Assembly: GCA_026125795.1 (NCBI GenBank)
Contig: JAHCKM010000002.1
Coordinates: forward strand, 372,001 to 436,000
Source of the DNA: Burkholderiaceae bacterium
GTDB lineage: Bacteria > Pseudomonadota > Gammaproteobacteria > Burkholderiales > Burkholderiaceae_C
Reading direction: 5' to 3'
DNA length: 64,000 nucleotides
Both the position numbers and the translations under genes were made by a program. This document shows positions 7,414 through 14,734 of this stretch, in pieces. How positions within the stretch are numbered: position 1 is the stretch's first letter; each line of letters starts with the position of its first letter. The notes under the pieces were generated by a model. It saw nothing but the letters and a program-made list of their open reading frames with translations, was not told the origin of the DNA and ran no database searches.

Positions 7414-7485
7414 CCCTTCGCTGCACCCGAAGTGCAACAGCTGGCTTCGCCAGCTGTCGCCCTCGGGTGAGCTCAAACGTTAGGC
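7408..7485 (+). repeat. attC site 15
   Basis: 78 bp; R'' GCCTAAC, R' GTTAGGC; apical stem CAGCTGGC-TTC-GCCAGCTG (family B) with GCTGC/GAGCTC arms. Confidence 0.95.
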
Positions 7486-7498
7486 TGCTAGTCGCCCC

Positions 7499-8059
7499 AT
7501 GACGAGCAAGACCGAGTTCAAGCTTGAGGAGGCACGCTTCTTCCTGCGTCACGTGGAGCACCATTGGCGCAATGTGCCGGAGATCGATTTCTATCTCAGT
7601 GCATTCATTTCAGCGGCTCGCAGTGTCACCTGGGTAATGGCCGCCGAGTTCGGCACCAAGCCCGGATGGCGCGAGTGGTACGACAAGAAAGCACCAAAGC
7701 CAGCCGTACGCGCTTTGCTCCGTGGCATGACGAACCTTCGCAATCGTTCTGTGAAAGCGCATCCGGTTCGCACTCGAACTACGGCAAAGATCATCGTTGC
7801 TCCCGAGCATCTCACACCGGAGGTACTGGCCTTCTTAGAAGATGGCGCAAAGGGGCAAGTCAATCTCGAGGCTCTCGATCCATCCAACACCCGCTTCGTG
7901 CTCAAGCAGGGCGAGCGTGTTCTCGCCCCTGTCACGCTCGAACACGCCGAGCACCATCTGCCGGAGTTCGCCGGTCGCGACGCGAAGGATGTATGTTCGG
8001 AGTACCTTGCCGAACTGGAAGCTTTGGTCAATGAATGCATCGCGAAGTTCGCAGCCTAA
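7499..8059 (+). CDS. Hypothetical alpha-helical protein
   Basis: 186 residues, soluble. The N-terminal half is helical (FFLRHVEHHWRNVPEIDFYLSAFISAARSVTWV) with an LRNRSVKAHP segment resembling the R-x(n)-H region of HEPN-type helical bundles, but the spacing is not canonical. The C-terminal part is mixed and ends in a helix. ATG lies 13 bases after R'; TAA in R''. Could be a distant HEPN/abortive-infection protein; low certainty. Confidence 0.7.
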   Translation: MTSKTEFKLEEARFFLRHVEHHWRNVPEIDFYLSAFISAARSVTWVMAAEFGTKPGWREWYDKKAPKPAVRALLRGMTNLRNRSVKAHPVRTRTTAKIIVAPEHLTPEVLAFLEDGAKGQVNLEALDPSNTRFVLKQGERVLAPVTLEHAEHHLPEFAGRDAKDVCSEYLAELEALVNECIAKFAA

Positions 8060-8131
8060 CCCTTCGTTGCACCCGAATCGCTCCAGCGGGCTTCGCCCGC
8101 TTCCGCGATCGGGTGAACTCAAACGTTAGGC
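8054..8131 (+). repeat. attC site 16
   Basis: 78 bp; R'' GCCTAAC, R' GTTAGGC; family A with ATCGC/GCGAT upper stem. Confidence 0.95.
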
Positions 8132-8138
8132 CGCGCAC

Positions 8139-8417
8139 ATGAGAACGGTGCTTCGCTATGCTCTCGCGCTAGCGCCAGCTCTCGTCACCATCGGTTGGTG
8201 GCAGCTGGCGCTCTGGGCATACGGTCACTACAACTGCCAAGGCAACTTGAAGAGTCTGCAGCCGTGCTACATCGGTGCGGTCAACATCCAGCTCTTCCTC
8301 GGCATCGGTCTGTTTTGGTGTCAGTTGCTTTCGTGGCTCGCCGTTCCTCTGTCGGCCTGGCTCTGTATTCGCGTCTATGCGCAGCATCATGAGCAGCAAA
8401 CGTCGGGCGCGGCCTAA
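8139..8417 (+). CDS. Two-TM membrane protein
   Basis: 92 residues with helices at about 8-29 and 50-78 and a small Cys-containing extracytoplasmic loop between them (YNCQGNLKSLQPCYIG; possible disulfide). The ATG directly follows a 12-bp cassette-end repeat; no ribosome site. TAA in R''. Unknown family. Confidence 0.7.
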   Translation: MRTVLRYALALAPALVTIGWWQLALWAYGHYNCQGNLKSLQPCYIGAVNIQLFLGIGLFWCQLLSWLAVPLSAWLCIRVYAQHHEQQTSGAA

Positions 8418-8489
8418 CCCTTCGTTGCACCCGAAGTGCTACAGCGGGCTTCGCCCGCTTCCGCACTCGGGTGAACTCAAACGTTAGGC
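8412..8489 (+). repeat. attC site 17
   Basis: 78 bp; R'' GCCTAAC, R' GTTAGGC; family A. Confidence 0.95.
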
Positions 8490-8894
8490 ATGAGTCATCG
8501 CATGGCTCGCATCAACTTCAAAGCGGTCCTGCTCGGCTTCGGTGCGGTCCTGCTACTCGACACTGTCGTCGGCTTGATTCTCTTTGCTGTATTGGGCGTT
8601 AACACGACGACAGAGCAGGCAGTGAGCCAGGCCAGTTCTAGCCTCGCATTTCTCTTGTCTAGCGCTGTGCTGGGCTCCCTCACCACGGCTGTCGGAGGCT
8701 ACCTCGCCGCACGCATCGCGAAGTCGTACCCATACTTCAATGCTCTTGCCCTGGGGCTGGTGGGCGCCGCATTCGGGCTGCTGTTCTGGCCGCAGTACCC
8801 TGTGTGGTTCAACATCCTGGGCCTTGTGCTTGTGGTCCCGGCAGCGCTGCTGGGCGCACACCTTCTTGCCATCAGCTCACGCGCTCATGCCTAA
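8490..8894 (+). CDS. Four-TM membrane protein starting at the cassette boundary
   Basis: 134 residues with about four TM helices. ATG begins immediately after the R' core, so the start codon sits inside the terminal repeat (GTTAGGCATGAGC), which is mirrored by the last codons and R'' (GCTCATGCCTAAC). M5 (8502) is an alternative start. No ribosome site inside the cassette, so translation must rely on the upstream cassette's sequence or be leaderless. Confidence 0.7.
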   Translation: MSHRMARINFKAVLLGFGAVLLLDTVVGLILFAVLGVNTTTEQAVSQASSSLAFLLSSAVLGSLTTAVGGYLAARIAKSYPYFNALALGLVGAAFGLLFWPQYPVWFNILGLVLVVPAALLGAHLLAISSRAHA

Positions 8895-8966
8895 CCCTTC
8901 GCTGCACCCGAAGTGCTACAGCGGGCTTCGCCCGCTTCCGCACTCGGGTGAGCTCAAACGTTAGGC
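8889..8966 (+). repeat. attC site 18
   Basis: 78 bp; R'' GCCTAAC, R' GTTAGGC; family A apex with GCTGC/GAGCTC arms. Confidence 0.95.
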
Positions 8967-8976
8967 GGCGAGGTCC

Positions 8977-9363
8977 ATGCAAGTCCGTCGTCACGCACTG
9001 GTGGCTCTGTCAGCGCTTCCACTCGCTGCGTGCAGTTCCCATCGGTACTACGCCGAGGCCATGCAGTATCACGCGTTGGCTACCACCATCCTTATCCGGC
9101 GTGGCATCTGCACTGATCCGCAGGATTGCCAGCGCAAGCAGCTCCTCTTTGCCGAGGGTGGCGAGTTCTCGCTTGGTTTCATGGCTTGGGGTGGCGCGTA
9201 CATCACTCTCTACCGCACGAACACAGACGCATTGGTCCAAGAGATCGCTGCGGCGTTTCGAGATCTTCACACCAAACTGAAGCGCCCCAAGGTAGTCCTC
9301 ACTGTGTACAGTTCCGCTCACGGCGAGTCCAAGGTGAAGTTCCGCGAGGTCGAGTTCGCGTGA
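8977..9363 (+). CDS. Putative lipoprotein
   Basis: 128 residues. The signal peptide ends in a lipobox (LPLAAC-SS, Cys about residue 19), predicting a lipid-anchored envelope protein. The mature part is mixed alpha/beta with a Cys pair (GICTDPQDCQ) that may form a disulfide. Unknown family. Confidence 0.75.
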   Translation: MQVRRHALVALSALPLAACSSHRYYAEAMQYHALATTILIRRGICTDPQDCQRKQLLFAEGGEFSLGFMAWGGAYITLYRTNTDALVQEIAAAFRDLHTKLKRPKVVLTVYSSAHGESKVKFREVEFA

Positions 9364-9379
9364 AGCACTCGAAATCGCC

Positions 9380-9457
9380 GCCTAACCCTTCGTTGCACCC
9401 GAAGCGCTACAGCGGGCTTCGCCCGCTTTCGCACTCGGGTGAACTCAAACGTTAGGC
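9380..9457 (+). repeat. attC site 19
   Basis: 78 bp; R'' GCCTAAC, R' GTTAGGC; family A with AAGCGC left stem. Confidence 0.95.
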
Positions 9458-9496
9458 CGCACAGGCGAGTTCAGGCATACGATCGGCGTCCTCGCC

Positions 9497-9787
9497 ATGT
9501 CTAGCGCAAACCCATCGCCTGCCGAGATAGTTGCGGCCCTGCAGCGTGGGGGCGTTGTTGAAGCATTGAAGCTCGTGCTTACGGCCAAGGGTGTTGGCTC
9601 AAGTCGAGAGAAGAAGAGCATTGCCGCTCAAGTCGGCAGTTCCGCCAAGCCACCTAGTGCCGCGCCTCTCTCGAGCGAAGCAACCGACCTATCGCCAGGT
9701 GAAGTCCCGCGGTCAAACAACGACCTCTGGCTCTTGCTGCTCGCCGCAGCAGTGCTATGCATTGCCTACTACTTCTTTGGTTCCTAG
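9497..9787 (+). CDS. Tail-anchored protein with L7/L12-CTD-like segment (intact copy)
   Basis: 96 residues. Residues 8-36 (EIVAALQRGGVVEALKLVLTAKGVG) resemble the first helices of the ribosomal L7/L12 C-terminal domain; a Ser/Pro linker and a single C-terminal TM helix (about 76-95) follow. A frameshifted paralogue is at 18435-18723, and leader and trailer sequences around both are about as conserved as the genes. The 5' leader is about 45 bp, longer than most cassettes. Function unknown. Confidence 0.75.
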   Translation: MSSANPSPAEIVAALQRGGVVEALKLVLTAKGVGSSREKKSIAAQVGSSAKPPSAAPLSSEATDLSPGEVPRSNNDLWLLLLAAAVLCIAYYFFGS

Positions 9788-9818
9788 CGCGGGTTGCGCA
9801 CGGCAAGAGGTCAGTGCG

Positions 9819-9896
9819 GCCTAACCCTTCGTTGCACCCGAAGTGCTACAGCGGGCTTCGCCCGCTTGCGCCCTCGGGTGAACTCAAACGTTAGGC
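9819..9896 (+). repeat. attC site 20
   Basis: 78 bp; R'' GCCTAAC, R' GTTAGGC; family A. Confidence 0.95.
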
Positions 9897-9901
9897 CTCA
9901 C

Positions 9902-10291
9902 GTGCCCGAGAAGAGCCCTTGGGGACCGCGGCAGTTGCTCGATGAGCACCCATGGTCGCTCTTCTCAAACATCGAGCTCAAGCGATCGTACGCTCGGGCT
10001 GCGCAGGTCGCGTGGTTTGCCGCCTGCTTGTTCACACTGTGGTTGCGTCTACCTGATTTTGTGGCCGTTGTAGTCGCCTGGTTAGTCGGCCTCTTCTCGA
10101 TCCACTACATCACTTGCCGGCTGCGTGGTGAAGCCGCGGAGTTTCTCTTCTCTAGAGGGCCGGCGGTTGATTCCAGTTCTTCGTTTCAGCATCGTCTAAC
10201 AGGTGATCTCGTGCACTTGGTGGTGCTGTCTGGAGCGGTCGCTGAGTTACTCTTCGGTCCCAATGCTTTCGCTGCCCTTTTCGCAGAGTGA
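9902..10291 (+). CDS. Two- to three-TM membrane protein
   Basis: 129 residues from GTG 9902, five bases after R'. An N-terminal polar segment (EKSPWGPRQLLDEHPWSLFSNIELKRSYARA) precedes two close hydrophobic helices (about 35-52, 55-75); a third weak one is at 105-122. The frame is also open into the upstream attC. Unknown family. Confidence 0.7.
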   Translation: MPEKSPWGPRQLLDEHPWSLFSNIELKRSYARAAQVAWFAACLFTLWLRLPDFVAVVVAWLVGLFSIHYITCRLRGEAAEFLFSRGPAVDSSSSFQHRLTGDLVHLVVLSGAVAELLFGPNAFAALFAE

Positions 10292-10292
10292 G

Positions 10293-10370
10293 GCCTAACC
10301 CTTCGTTGCACCCGAATGGCTACAGCGGGCTTCGCCCGCTTTCGCCATCGGGTGAACTCAAACGTTAGCC
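10293..10370 (+). repeat. attC site 21
   Basis: 78 bp; R'' GCCTAAC, R' GTTAGCC; family A with ATGGC/GCCAT upper stem. Confidence 0.95.
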
Positions 10371-10381
10371 CGCATTCACCC

Positions 10382-10639
10382 ATGCTCAACGCAATCTCCG
10401 AGGAAGCGCTGCGTCAGGTTTCCTACGCGTGCGGCATCCTGTTTTTTCTCATCGGGGGCTACATCTTCCTTACCGGGGGCCTCCAGGGTTCGGCCCTGTT
10501 CTTGCCGCTCGGCTTGGCCGCGCTTGGCTGTGTCTTGCTCATCGCAGCTCGCTGGCTGTCCCACGCCCACCTCAAGCTGCTGTACAACGGCCTCCTTCTT
10601 GCCGTCGTCGCTCTCGCCATTGCTGGGCAGTTCACTTAG
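10382..10639 (+). CDS. Small three-TM membrane protein
   Basis: 85 residues, almost entirely hydrophobic after a 10-residue polar head: helices about 13-32, 38-57, 66-83. ATG 11 bases after R'. TAG stop lies 18 bases before R''. Unknown family. Confidence 0.7.
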   Translation: MLNAISEEALRQVSYACGILFFLIGGYIFLTGGLQGSALFLPLGLAALGCVLLIAARWLSHAHLKLLYNGLLLAVVALAIAGQFT

Positions 10640-10659
10640 CCGCCTGTTTGCACCATGCG

Positions 10660-10737
10660 GGCTAACCCTTCGTTGCACCCGACCTGCTACAGCGGGCTTC
10701 GCCCGCTTCCGCAGGCGGGTGAACTCAAACGTTAGGC
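10660..10737 (+). repeat. attC site 22
   Basis: 78 bp; R'' GGCTAAC, R' GTTAGGC; family A with CCTGC/GCAGG stem. Confidence 0.95.
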
Positions 10738-10749
10738 GTCACGAGTCCC

Positions 10750-11334
10750 GTGCTGCATGACCCATGGCTAGATCGGTGGCTCGCAGTCATTGCGCCGCAC
10801 GCGCAAGACGCTGCCGTCCTAGAGCTTGGGTGCGGCTCGGGCCACGACACTGCCACGTTGACCGCTGCGGGCTTCACCGTGGTTGCTGTGGAGATTGATC
10901 CCGCGTCAGTCAGTCGTGCGCGAAAACGTGCACCCAATGCGCAGGTCGTGTGTCAGGACCTCCTGCACACGCTCCCCAAACCACCGGCTGGCCCATCATT
11001 CGGCGCCATCATCGCCAGCCTCTCGCTCCATTACTTCCCGTGGGAAGAAACGGTCCGTCTCGTCGCACGGATGCGCCATGCGCTTCGCCCGCACGGAGTG
11101 CTTGTCTGTCGCCTCAACTCCACGGAAGATCGCCACTTCGGAGCGGTAGGTCACCGCGAGCTCGAGCCGAACTACTACATGGTTAATGGGTCGCCGAAGC
11201 GCTTCTTTGACGAACCGGCGGTCGATCGCCTGTTCTCGGATGGTTGGCACGTACGCTCGAAGAGTCAGTACATCACTCACAAGTACGTCCTACCAAAATC
11301 TCTCTGGGAGGTTGTCCTTGAGCGCGACGCCTAA
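10750..11334 (+). CDS. Class I SAM-dependent methyltransferase
   Basis: 194 residues with a Rossmann methyltransferase core: motif I VLELGCGSGHDTATL (about residues 23-37), the acidic residue of motif II (VVAVEIDPASV), motif post-I (VVCQDLL) and motif IV region (FGAIIASLSLHYF). GTG start 12 bases after R'. TAA is in R''. The closest general type is the methyltransferase-25/11 group acting on small molecules; substrate unknown. Confidence 0.9.
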   Translation: MLHDPWLDRWLAVIAPHAQDAAVLELGCGSGHDTATLTAAGFTVVAVEIDPASVSRARKRAPNAQVVCQDLLHTLPKPPAGPSFGAIIASLSLHYFPWEETVRLVARMRHALRPHGVLVCRLNSTEDRHFGAVGHRELEPNYYMVNGSPKRFFDEPAVDRLFSDGWHVRSKSQYITHKYVLPKSLWEVVLERDA

Positions 11335-11406
11335 CCCCTCGTTGCACCCGAAGTGCTACAGCGGGCTTCGCCCGCTTGCGCACTCGGGTGAACTCAAACG
11401 TTAGGC
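11329..11406 (+). repeat. attC site 23
   Basis: 78 bp; R'' GCCTAAC, R' GTTAGGC; family A; CCCCTCG in place of CCCTTCG. Confidence 0.95.
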
Positions 11407-11443
11407 GCCCCAACTAGGACGGTTTGACCGACAGGAGGCCACT

Positions 11444-11785
11444 ATCCTCTTTGCCATCGCTAGCACGATCTTCTGGTTCTCATATCTCGTCGTCTGCCCC
11501 TTGACGACACTTGTGCTCATATGCGTTTCTGCCTTTGCAGCCAAATCACTTCGCTCAGCGCTCGCCCGGAGCTTGCTTGTCTTACCTCTGCTGGTGTTGC
11601 TGCTTGGCCCGGTGTGGACGGAACTTGGTCCAATGTCGTGGTGGCTTCCATACACCGATAGTCATTTCGTCTCCAGGACCGGAGCCACGTATTTCGTTTG
11701 GCCTTACGCTGCCGCCTGCGCAGCACTGCAAGCCACTCTCCTTGCCACCAGGCTTCTCTTTCACCTACGCCGCGGGGGCGCCTAA
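11444..11785 (+). CDS. Three-TM membrane protein, start codon apparently ATC
   Basis: The frame is open from 11405 but has no ATG, GTG or TTG until TTG 11501, which would cut the first hydrophobic segment. A perfect AGGAGG (11433-11438) sits five bases before ATC 11444, giving 113 residues with three hydrophobic segments. I infer an ATG-to-ATC change or true use of ATC. If TTG 11501 is used the protein has 94 residues. Unknown family. Confidence 0.55.
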   Translation: MLFAIASTIFWFSYLVVCPLTTLVLICVSAFAAKSLRSALARSLLVLPLLVLLLGPVWTELGPMSWWLPYTDSHFVSRTGATYFVWPYAAACAALQATLLATRLLFHLRRGGA

Positions 11786-11857
11786 CCCTTCGTTCCACCC
11801 GAAGTGCTACAGCGGGCTTCGCCCGCTTTCGCACTCGGGTGAACTCAAACGTTAGGC
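11780..11857 (+). repeat. attC site 24
   Basis: 78 bp; R'' GCCTAAC, R' GTTAGGC; family A with GTTCC in place of GTTGC in the left arm. Confidence 0.94.
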
Positions 11858-11882
11858 CGCTGATTCAACGAAGGTGTCAGTC

Positions 11883-12266
11883 GTGAAGCTTAAAGCCATC
11901 AATGCCTCTTCCGCTCCGCAGCCCGCGGGCGGGTACTCGCAAGCGCTCGAGGTTTTCGGAGCGCAACGTCTCTTGTTTGTCAGCGGCCAGGTGCCGGAAA
12001 CGGCGGCCGGAGCTGTGCCGCCGGACTTCAAGGCTCAGGCAATCCTCGCGTGGGCGAACGTCCGTGCCCAGGTCGAGGCCGCAGGAATGACAATGGCCAA
12101 TCTGGTCAAAGTCACAACCTTCCTGTCTTCCCGCGAGTACGCCCTTGCGAACCGCGAAGTGCGGAACGAAGTCCTCGGTTCACATTCGCCTGCTCTCACC
12201 GTCATCATCACCGGCATCTTTGATGAAAAGTGGTTGCTTGAAATTGAAGCGGTGGCAGCGGCCTAA
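11883..12266 (+). CDS. RidA/YjgF-family protein lacking the usual Arg
   Basis: 127 residues of the Rid family (trimeric chorismate-mutase-like fold): GGYSQALEV near the N-terminus, LFVSGQVPE, and NREVRNEVLGSHSPALTVI near the end. In RidA the Arg of the PAR motif binds the substrate carboxylate; here the motif is PAL, so imine deaminase activity is doubtful. GTG 11883 has AAGG eight bases upstream; GTG 11874 is an alternative. TAA lies in R''. Confidence 0.85.
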   Translation: MKLKAINASSAPQPAGGYSQALEVFGAQRLLFVSGQVPETAAGAVPPDFKAQAILAWANVRAQVEAAGMTMANLVKVTTFLSSREYALANREVRNEVLGSHSPALTVIITGIFDEKWLLEIEAVAAA

Positions 12267-12338
12267 CCCTTCGTTGCACCCGAGCTGCTACAGCGGGCTT
12301 CGCCCGCTTCCACAGGCGGGTGAACTCAAACGTTAGGC
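12261..12338 (+). repeat. attC site 25
   Basis: 78 bp; R'' GCCTAAC, R' GTTAGGC; family A with GAGCTGC/CACAGGCG stem. Confidence 0.95.
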
Positions 12339-12341
12339 CTC

Positions 12342-12806
12342 ATGCGCGTGTCTGCCACTCGGCTTCTTGCCATCGCTCTTGGCAGCACGGTCGCCGCGTA
12401 CTCGGCGTTCGTTCTTTGGGGGGTAGTGGTGCGAGCTCTCGACACCGGTGAAATCTTGGTTCAGCCCGCTTTGCGCCAAAGACCGCGTCTTCCATCGTCT
12501 GCCTATCCATGGCACATGGCCTGGCCCATCATTCTCGGCTGGGTACTCTTTGCGGCATCTGGAGTCGCCTTAGTACTCGCTGCCGTGCGGAGATTCGAAC
12601 GCGCAGCGCTTCTTGTGCCAGTCCTGCTGCTGTTAGGTTTCATCTGCATCGCGAGTGCCACTGTGATCAGCAGTATTTCCGGCCTGGCTTCGTACGTGGT
12701 CGCGGTCGTTGTGGGTATTGCGGCTCTAGCTGGTCTTGCCATTCTTAGTGAGCGAGTTGAGCATTGGAAAGCCAAACGCAGATCAAAGTCGGCAAATGAG
12801 GCCTAA
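12342..12806 (+). CDS. Four-TM membrane protein
   Basis: 154 residues, helices about 8-30, 58-78, 85-105 and 110-133, basic C-terminal tail (HWKAKRRSK). ATG is three bases after R' and overlaps the cassette-end repeat (GTTAGGCCTCAT mirrored by ATGAGGCCTAAC at the other end). TAA in R''. Unknown family. Confidence 0.7.
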   Translation: MRVSATRLLAIALGSTVAAYSAFVLWGVVVRALDTGEILVQPALRQRPRLPSSAYPWHMAWPIILGWVLFAASGVALVLAAVRRFERAALLVPVLLLLGFICIASATVISSISGLASYVVAVVVGIAALAGLAILSERVEHWKAKRRSKSANEA

Positions 12807-12878
12807 CCCTTCGTTGCACCCGAAGTGCTACAGCGGGCTTCGCCCGCTTCCGCCCTCGGGTGAGCTCAAACGTTAGGC
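12801..12878 (+). repeat. attC site 26
   Basis: 78 bp; R'' GCCTAAC, R' GTTAGGC; family A with hybrid arms (GTTGC left, GAGCTC right). Confidence 0.95.
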
Positions 12879-12884
12879 GGCGGC

Positions 12885-13397
12885 ATGCAGATTGAGCCTG
12901 CTACTGCGGAAGACTGCCATGCAGTTGCGCAGGTGCACGTCGAGTCATGGCAGCACGCGTACAAGGCCTTCCTGCCGGCGGACTATCTCGCTTCCCTATC
13001 TGTCTCTCAGCGCGCTGCCGGGTGGTGTCGCATGGTTGAGCGCTTCCCAAAGCACCTCTTACTCGCCCGCAGCGCAGGCCAGGTCGTTGGCTTCGTTGCC
13101 TTTGGCGCATCACGCGACGAAGGAGCGCCTGCCGGTCGTGCGGAGGTCTTCGCCATCTATGTCAAGCCTGGATCTTGGTCGGCCGGCGTGGGCCAGCAAC
13201 TGCTGCCCGCAGCACTGCAGCAGCTTCGCGCGGAAGGGTACCAATCAGTGAGTCTATGGGTCATAGCAGGCAATGAGCGCGCCATCAAGTTCTATGAACG
13301 CGCAGGTTTCGTCGCGGAGCCACAGTCGCGCAAGCAGTTCGAGCTCGGTGGCACAACGCTGGAAGAGGTCCGCTATGTTCGCGTCACCGCCGCCTAA
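12885..13397 (+). CDS. GNAT N-acetyltransferase
   Basis: 170-residue complete GNAT protein: N-terminal IEPATAEDCHAVAQVHVESWQHAYKAFLP (a frequent N-terminal signature of this subgroup), FAIYVKPGSWSAGVGQQLL with the acetyl-CoA loop, and SLWVIAGNERAIKFYERAGF. Homologous to the truncated gene at the left edge of the window. ATG six bases after R'. TAA in R''. Substrate unknown. Confidence 0.9.
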   Translation: MQIEPATAEDCHAVAQVHVESWQHAYKAFLPADYLASLSVSQRAAGWCRMVERFPKHLLLARSAGQVVGFVAFGASRDEGAPAGRAEVFAIYVKPGSWSAGVGQQLLPAALQQLRAEGYQSVSLWVIAGNERAIKFYERAGFVAEPQSRKQFELGGTTLEEVRYVRVTAA

Positions 13398-13469
13398 CCC
13401 TTCGCTGCACCCGAAGTGCAACAGCTGGCTTCGCCAGCTGTCGCCCTCGGGTGAACTCAAACGTTAGGC
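13392..13469 (+). repeat. attC site 27
   Basis: 78 bp; R'' GCCTAAC, R' GTTAGGC; family B with hybrid arms (GCTGC left, GAACTC right). Confidence 0.95.
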
Positions 13470-13491
13470 GGCACATTCCATCGGAGGTGCT

Positions 13492-13812
13492 ATGGGTCGT
13501 TTTGTCATTGCGGCGTTCAAGCCAAAGCCAGGCAAGCAAGAGCAACTGCTGGCGGTCGTAGCAAAGCACTGGAGCGTCCTTAGCGAGCAGGGTCTCGTCA
13601 CTGGCAGGCCTCGCTATGCAATGCGGTCCGCGGACGGCATGATCCTCGAGGTTTTCGAGTGGCGGTCTGCACAGGCCATCGAGAGCGCCCACAACAATCC
13701 AGCCGTCCAAGCCCTATGGGCAGAGTTCGAGGCGGCATGCGAGTACGTGCCGCTCACCGCGGTGGCGGAGTCGCAGCATCTATTCGCTGAGTTCGAGGCA
13801 CTGCCCCTGTGA
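13492..13812 (+). CDS. Dimeric alpha/beta-barrel (ABM-like) protein
   Basis: 106 residues with a ferredoxin-like pattern: FVIAAFKPKPGKQEQLLAVVAKHW, a central strand with MILEVFEWRS, and the AIESAHNNPAVQALWAEFEAACEYVPL helix typical of antibiotic-biosynthesis-monooxygenase-like dimeric barrels. ATG has GGAGG 13483-13487 ahead. Could be a small monooxygenase or isomerase; no catalytic residue can be assigned. Confidence 0.75.
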   Translation: MGRFVIAAFKPKPGKQEQLLAVVAKHWSVLSEQGLVTGRPRYAMRSADGMILEVFEWRSAQAIESAHNNPAVQALWAEFEAACEYVPLTAVAESQHLFAEFEALPL

Positions 13813-13828
13813 GAGCGCACACGGTGCC

Positions 13829-13906
13829 GCCTAACCCTTCGTTGCACCCGAAGTGCTACAGCGGGCTTCGCCCGCTTGCGCACTCGGGTGAACTCAAACG
13901 TTGGGC
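13829..13906 (+). repeat. attC site 28
   Basis: 78 bp; R'' GCCTAAC, R' GTTGGGC (first GTTGGGC variant, opening a toxin-antitoxin cassette); family A. Confidence 0.95.
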
Positions 13907-13929
13907 GTATGCAAGGCCCGGCGTAGAAT
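13901..13929 (+). promoter_or_regulatory. Predicted promoter of hicBA-1 with -35 in the attC R' box
   Basis: TTGGGC (13901-13906, the R' core) and TAGAAT (13924-13929) are separated by exactly 17 bases, a good sigma70 arrangement 25 bases upstream of the hicB ATG. TAGAAT matches TATAAT at 5 of 6. Confidence 0.55.
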
Positions 13930-13954
13930 TGCCCGCACCTACGGAGCACACGCC

Positions 13955-14164
13955 ATGAATCTCACACTTGAGTGCGAGCGCGAAGAGGATGGTCGCTGGC
14001 TTGCGGAAGTCGCTGCACTTCCGGGTGTGCTGGCCTATGGCGCGTCGGCCAACGAGGCAATGGCCAAGGCAGAGGTACTTGCACTACGCGTCCTGGCTGA
14101 GCGGCTCGAACATGGAGAGAGTGCGCCGCTCGCCATCAACATCACGCTTCCTGCGGCTGCATGA
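13955..14164 (+). CDS. hicB: HicB-family antitoxin (module 1)
   Basis: 69 residues of the HicB partial-RNase-H fold: LTLECEREEDGRWLAEVAALPGVLAYGASANEAMAKAEVLALRVLAERLEHGE. It lacks a separate DNA-binding tail, like many short HicB proteins. It precedes and overlaps hicA by four bases (ATGA), so the pair is translationally coupled in antitoxin-first order. It should neutralise HicA by masking its active site. Confidence 0.88.
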   Translation: MNLTLECEREEDGRWLAEVAALPGVLAYGASANEAMAKAEVLALRVLAERLEHGESAPLAINITLPAAA

Positions 14165-14373
14165 GCCAGTGGCCTTCTGCGAAGGCCAAGCGTGTCTACG
14201 CAGCCCTTCTTAAGATCGGCTGGCAACAAAAGCGCCGGACTGGCTCGCACCGTACTCTTTCGCGGGAAGGCTCAACCGATTTCGTCTTCGCCTTTCACGA
14301 CGGTGAAGAAATCGGTCCTCGCATGCTCGCTCGCATCGCGAAGCACACAGGTCTGCAACCCAAAGACCTCTGA
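14161..14373 (+). CDS. hicA: HicA-family toxin (module 1)
   Basis: 70 residues with the HicA double-stranded-RNA-binding-like fold: ALLKIGWQQKRRTGSHRTLSREG, where the His of GSH is the usual catalytic residue of this mRNA interferase family, then DFVFAFHDGEEIGPRMLARIAKHTGL. ATG overlaps the hicB stop. Expected activity is ribosome-independent mRNA cleavage. The module occupies a complete cassette with its own predicted promoter. Confidence 0.88.
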   Translation: MSQWPSAKAKRVYAALLKIGWQQKRRTGSHRTLSREGSTDFVFAFHDGEEIGPRMLARIAKHTGLQPKDL

Positions 14374-14391
14374 AGTGTCGGCGGGGCATAC

Positions 14392-14469
14392 GCCCAACCC
14401 TTCGTTGCACCCGACCTGCTACAGCGGGCTTCGCCCGCTTCCGCAGGCGGGTGAACTCAAACGTTGGGC
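14392..14469 (+). repeat. attC site 29
   Basis: 78 bp; R'' GCCCAAC (complement of its own GTTGGGC start), R' GTTGGGC; family A. Confidence 0.95.
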
Positions 14470-14521
14470 GTCACGAAGACCGTTCTGCGACAATCGCCGC
14501 ACTTAGCCAGCGAGGCGCCTC

Positions 14522-14734
14522 ATGGAACTTACCGCTGTCCTTACGCCAGCCGAAGAAGGTGGCTTTGTTGCGCTCAATCCAGAGACCGGTACCACCACGC
14601 AGGGCGAGACGGTCGAGGAAGCTGTCGCAAATCTCCGCGAGGCCACGGCGCTGTATTTGTCCGAGTTCCCACTTTCTACAACTGGGCACCCAGTCGTCAC
14701 GGTCTTCACCATCCCTGAGCCCGCAGGTGCCTAA
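14522..14734 (+). CDS. hicB: HicB-family antitoxin (module 2)
   Basis: 70 residues: LTAVLTPAEEGGFVALNPETGTTTQGETVEEAVANLREATALYLSEFP, the standard HicB beta-alpha core. Only distantly related to module 1, so this is not a tandem duplication. It overlaps the downstream hicA start by eight bases. ATG is 52 bases after R', leaving room for a promoter (TTGGGC at 14464 and GACAAT at 14489, spacing 19, weak). Confidence 0.88.
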   Translation: MELTAVLTPAEEGGFVALNPETGTTTQGETVEEAVANLREATALYLSEFPLSTTGHPVVTVFTIPEPAGA

